A DNA stretch of 64,000 bases from an uncultured Duncaniella sp. Lineage in GTDB: Bacteria; Bacteroidota; Bacteroidia; Bacteroidales; Muribaculaceae. Numbering within the stretch: position 1 is the first letter of the stretch; the number at the start of each line of letters is the position of its first letter. The notes beneath the pieces were generated by a model that saw only the letters and a list, made by a program, of their open reading frames with translations, did not search any database and was not told where the DNA came from. The stretch covers positions 1 to 64,000 of the forward strand of contig CAJUGS010000013.1 in the NCBI GenBank assembly GCA_910586305.1, written 5' to 3'. Position numbers and translations under genes: made by a program. This document shows, one piece after another, positions 60,710 to 64,000 of this stretch.

Positions 60710-62239
60710 TTATTTGAAATTGAGTGTGCCGTTATATCTCAGCGTTACAACAGCACCGAAAGCATTTCCCGGCATATTGCCACGGTCAAGTTCTACACGA
60801 CCGTTTACAGTAAGCCCCTTGATTCCGGCAGGACGCCAATTGGCCTCAAGCATAACTGCAGCGAGATGCATCGGCTTAGGCATAAGCACATATCCACTAC
60901 CCCAGCCCTTGCGGTATCCACCTTTCAGACGATAGTCTAATCCAGGAAAAACTGTGCCCTCCACTCCCACATGGAATCCGCGCATTGCATTGGCTTTATA
61001 GGCCGGATAACCATCAGTATTGTATATCGGAGCCATCACAGCAGGAGTACCCATCGACATACCATAGTAAGCATAGGAATTATGTCCCAGATTATTGTAA
61101 TAGTCATCCGAACCGGACACATGGTCGGGAATAGTGGAACCCTCAAAGTCTCCGGGGTTGAAGTGAAGCGGACCACTCTGATTGGTGAAATCAAGATACT
61201 CTATCACAGCACCGTTGATGAAAGATGTCTCTGAAGCCTTGTACTCCAGTCCCCACAGCCCATCCCATCCATTGAGCTTGCCGATACCTGAACCATCCTC
61301 CCAAGGGAAAGAGAAGTAGGCAAACAGCTGTTTACCATCATTGAGCGTATAACGCGCCCTCAAATCCCACGAACCGAGATGGTTGCCTGTATAAAATCCC
61401 TCACCTCCATCTTCATAGGGCAGCAACATCTTCAGAAAAGTCCCTATTCCGGAACTGAACTTCATGATGCGTGAAAGTTCACCCTTGTAGTAATAATAGG
61501 CTGTGCCTCCAAACTTTGCTACAGCCTGGAGTCCGACAGTCACTGAAAACCGTTCGGTGGGTCTGGTGCGGAAATATAAACGTTTGTAGTTGAAAAAGGC
61601 CTTTTTGGTGATGTGATAATTGTAATGGTTGTACATATCCTCCCACCATCCGTCATCAAGAAGTTTTCCGTATCCGGCTTCACCCTGTATCTGCACCCAG
61701 CCGTTTGTCAAAGGTATATCCTGGAAATCAATGAATCCAGCCCTGATCTGAGGCATGGGTCGTGCATTCCCGCTCTCGGTGAGGTCACCGCTTGTGAGGG
61801 AATTGTTGAGAAGAGCAGAGCCACGCTCTTTAAGTCCGGCAGAAACAAACAGCGAACGCCATTTCAAATCAGCATAAAGCTGCTGTATCCACACTGCCGA
61901 CGGACGTACAGAATGATATGTCCAGGAATCATCGTCCACACTGTAACGCTCGTAGTTGACCGACGAAGCACAACCTCCTATCAGGTCTATGCCGAATCCA
62001 TAGCTAAAGCGATCAGATAAGTCCATCTGTCGTTTCACCATTCCCTCGGCCTGCAAATTGTTGCGACTGGACAAACGTCCGCCACGAAGAGCGGAAATAT
62101 AGTAGGGAGCAAACTCCCTGCTACCGCCTCCAGCAGTCAGCGACACCTCGTAGTCCACAGGATAATCTCCCTTTGCTGTAATCGGGACTGTCGCACATGA
62201 TGCAAGCAATATGCCAAGAATAGAATAGCGAATCTTCAT
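60710..62239 (-). CDS. Wzi-like capsule assembly outer-membrane protein
   Basis: 509 residues. A signal peptide is visible (ILLASCATVPITAKG). The following barrel-type sequence with SLTAGGGSREFAPYYISALR, an aromatic-rich strand pattern, and segments WIQQLYADLKWRSLFVSAGL and KGGYRKGWGSGYVL fits the capsule assembly Wzi family. Wzi attaches capsule polysaccharide to the outer surface. Downstream nonulosonic-acid genes fit a surface polysaccharide role. It is the first gene of the eleven-gene run and has its own promoter. Confidence 0.8.
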   Translation of the reverse strand: MKIRYSILGILLASCATVPITAKGDYPVDYEVSLTAGGGSREFAPYYISALRGGRLSSRNNLQAEGMVKRQMDLSDRFSYGFGIDLIGGCASSVNYERYSVDDDSWTYHSVRPSAVWIQQLYADLKWRSLFVSAGLKERGSALLNNSLTSGDLTESGNARPMPQIRAGFIDFQDIPLTNGWVQIQGEAGYGKLLDDGWWEDMYNHYNYHITKKAFFNYKRLYFRTRPTERFSVTVGLQAVAKFGGTAYYYYKGELSRIMKFSSGIGTFLKMLLPYEDGGEGFYTGNHLGSWDLRARYTLNDGKQLFAYFSFPWEDGSGIGKLNGWDGLWGLEYKASETSFINGAVIEYLDFTNQSGPLHFNPGDFEGSTIPDHVSGSDDYYNNLGHNSYAYYGMSMGTPAVMAPIYNTDGYPAYKANAMRGFHVGVEGTVFPGLDYRLKGGYRKGWGSGYVLMPKPMHLAAVMLEANWRPAGIKGLTVNGRVELDRGNMPGNAFGAVVTLRYNGTLNFK

Positions 62240-62259
62240 GCTTTCAATTTATCCAACTG

Positions 62260-62291
62260 CAAATTTAGCTATTCTGATTGAGGAGAGCAAA
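62260..62291 (-). promoter_or_regulatory. Promoter of the wzi-to-GNAT gene run
   Basis: Minus strand: TTTG (62288-62291), 20 nt, TAAATTTG (62260-62267). Predicted start about 62253, a leader of about 15 nt. Confidence 0.7.
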
Positions 62292-62309
62292 AAAGAACCT
62301 ACATTATTT

Positions 62310-64000
62310 CTACTTTCCGGTGAGAATGGCCCTTATGTCATTGAGTTTGTTAAGTGCAGCCATAGGAGTGAGATTGTTGATATCGAGATCAAGTATCTGG
62401 TCGCGCAGCTGGCTCAACACAGGGTCGTCAAGTTGGAAGAAGGACAACTGCATTCCCTCCTGATCTTTGTCGAGCGAGGCAAGCGAAGCTTTGGGCGCAT
62501 CCGATGTGTCACGATTCACTTTCTCAAGGTGTTTAAGCACAACATCGGCACGTTTTACAATCGACTGCGGCATTCCGGCGAGCTTGGCCACATGAATGCC
62601 GAAACTATGCTCGCTGCCACCACGGGCAAGTTTGCGGAGAAACACCACTTTCCCATTGATTTCCTTTACGGAGACATTGAAATTCACAACTCGCGGAAAA
62701 CTCTTTTCCATCTCGTTGAGTTCATGATAGTGTGTGGCAAACAGGGTCTTCGGATGTATGTTGCCATATTCATGGATGTACTCAACGATGGCCCAGGCTA
62801 TTGATATGCCGTCGTAGGTAGACGTGCCGCGTCCGAGTTCATCGAAAAGTATCAGTGAGCGTTCGCTCATATTGTTTAGAATCGAAGCTGCCTCGTTCAT
62901 CTCAACCATGAATGTCGACTCTCCGAGCGAAATATTATCGCTTGCCCCCACACGGGTGAATATCTTGTCGACGATACCAATGTGAGCACTCTCGGCAGCA
63001 ACAAACGATCCGATCTGTGCGAGAAGCACATTAAGAGCGGTCTGACGTAAAAGCGCTGATTTTCCGGACATATTCGGGCCGGTGATCATCATAACCTGAG
63101 TGCCATTGTTGGACAGATTCACCGAGTTAGTTATGTATGGCTCGCCCGGCGGCAGCTCTTTTTCAATCACAGGATGGCGTCCCTCTACTATGGAAAGTTC
63201 GAGAGAGTCATCCACCACAGGTCTGTTATAGCGATTCTCTATGGCAAGCCGTGTGAATGAATTGAACACATCAAGCTGAGCCAGAAGCTGTGCATCAAGG
63301 AGAATCGCGGGGATATAGTCACACACCCTTGCCACAAGCTCTGTGTATATCCGCTGCTCTATAACAGCGATCTTATCCTGAGCACCGAGAATCTGCTCCT
63401 CAGATTCTTTGAGTTCCTGGGTGATGTAACGCTCGGCATTTACAAGGGTCTGTTTTCTTATCCATTCCTCGGGTACCTTGTCCTTGTGAGTGTTGGTGAC
63501 TTCGATATAGTAGCCGAAGACATTGTTATACCCGACTTTAAGAGATGGTATGCCGGTACGCTGGCTCTCTCGTTGCTGCAGATTTGCAAGGTAATCCTTT
63601 CCCATGAAAGCTATTTCCCTCAGCCTGTCAAGCTCAGCGTCTACCCCGTCACGCACCACCTGTCCGCGATTTAAAGCGGTAGGGGCGTCTTCGATAATCT
63701 CCCGCCCAATTTTATCGGCAATTCCGGAACATGGATTCAACTGTTCGCCTATCGACATGAGTGCAGATTCGCCTGATGCAATACAGACATCCTTGATATA
63801 GGGAACCATTAGCAACGCATTGCGAAGCTGGCACAACTCCCGGGGATTGACCCTCGAAGCAGAAACTTTTCCTATGAGACGCTCCAAGTCTCCCACCTGT
63901 GCAAGTTTTTCACAAAGAATATCACGATGCTCCGTATGTTTGAAGAAATACTCCACAATGTCGAGCCTCTTGTTTATTTCCTTGGAGTCTTTCAACGGGA
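62310..64000 (-). CDS. mutS: DNA mismatch repair protein MutS, C-terminal part
   Basis: About 563 codons lie in the window; the 5' part continues past 64000. The lever and clamp domains are followed by the ATPase: TGPNMSGKSALLRQTALNVL (Walker A), VEMNEAASILNNMSERSLIL and FDELGRGTSTYDGISIAWAI (Walker B and signature), TLFATHYHELNEM. The C-terminal segment EHSFGIHVAKLAGMPQSIVK is MutS1-like. The first visible residues (PLKDSKEINKRLD) are internal; no start codon is in the window. It is not fused to other domains. Confidence 0.97.
   Translation of the reverse strand, partial: PLKDSKEINKRLDIVEYFFKHTEHRDILCEKLAQVGDLERLIGKVSASRVNPRELCQLRNALLMVPYIKDVCIASGESALMSIGEQLNPCSGIADKIGREIIEDAPTALNRGQVVRDGVDAELDRLREIAFMGKDYLANLQQRESQRTGIPSLKVGYNNVFGYYIEVTNTHKDKVPEEWIRKQTLVNAERYITQELKESEEQILGAQDKIAVIEQRIYTELVARVCDYIPAILLDAQLLAQLDVFNSFTRLAIENRYNRPVVDDSLELSIVEGRHPVIEKELPPGEPYITNSVNLSNNGTQVMMITGPNMSGKSALLRQTALNVLLAQIGSFVAAESAHIGIVDKIFTRVGASDNISLGESTFMVEMNEAASILNNMSERSLILFDELGRGTSTYDGISIAWAIVEYIHEYGNIHPKTLFATHYHELNEMEKSFPRVVNFNVSVKEINGKVVFLRKLARGGSEHSFGIHVAKLAGMPQSIVKRADVVLKHLEKVNRDTSDAPKASLASLDKDQEGMQLSFFQLDDPVLSQLRDQILDLDINNLTPMAALNKLNDIRAILTGK

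Noticed and set aside
1..64000. CRISPR array, rRNA operon or intact insertion sequence
   Set aside because: No regularly spaced repeats with unique spacers, no rRNA sequence and no transposase gene were found.

Overview
The window looks like a chromosomal segment of a Bacteroidales bacterium, probably Muribaculaceae-like (the family is inference). Evidence: repeated Bacteroidetes-type promoters (TTTG, 19-21 nt, TAnnTTTG), a SusC/SusD pair, Mfa1/Mfa2-type fimbrial lipoproteins, a TamL-type outer-membrane assembly lipoprotein, a DUF4827 lipoprotein, and an IspG carrying an inserted middle domain.

Layout. 1-240: a tRNA-Ser(GCU) on the minus strand with its terminator. 241-1110: no convincing gene. 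1116-1535: a near-consensus promoter followed by about 380 nt of structured RNA ending in a terminator, directly before a 13-gene plus-strand cluster (1591-10174). That cluster encodes small proteins with internal duplications, a PD-(D/E)XK-like protein, a TerB-like protein, an inner-membrane protein with a periplasmic OmpA domain, a membrane microprotein, a glycine-zipper-like membrane protein and, last, a voltage-sensor channel with an unusual pore loop and a soluble C-terminal domain. I know no named system of this composition. 10163-13262: L,D-transpeptidase, guaB and a YpfJ-type metallopeptidase.

13358-24118 (minus): a six-gene Mfa-type fimbrial operon (DUF3575/OmpA-like protein, Mfa1-like stalk, Mfa2-like anchor, three large accessory lipoproteins). 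About 24511-28875: a 4.4-kb phage-derived element. It has only a prohead protease, a major capsid protein, small helix-turn-helix proteins, a candidate small RNA, a double-palindrome operator between divergent promoters, and related motifs at both ends, with inverted copies at the two outer edges. It has no integrase, transposase, large terminase or portal.

28942-31943 (minus): nrnA-DUF4827-glmM. 31983-37191 (minus): tamL-gph-sensor kinase, where the kinase has Tyr instead of His in the H-box. 37423-42834 (plus): susC-susD; the susC signal peptide is separated from the body of the gene by a -1 frameshift at a run of seven G. 42934-48981: TPP-riboswitch-controlled thiD-thiS-tenI-thiE-thiG-thiC-thiH. 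49096-51498: a TonB-dependent receptor.

51583-62239 (minus): an eleven-gene, tightly packed run: wzi-like, lipocalin-like lipoprotein, legB, ATP-grasp, neuB, rpoN, PAP2, purE, ispG, ribD, GNAT. It combines nonulosonic-acid/surface genes with housekeeping genes. 62310-64000 (minus): mutS, cut by the window edge.

All family names come from motif recognition by eye; no database search was run.
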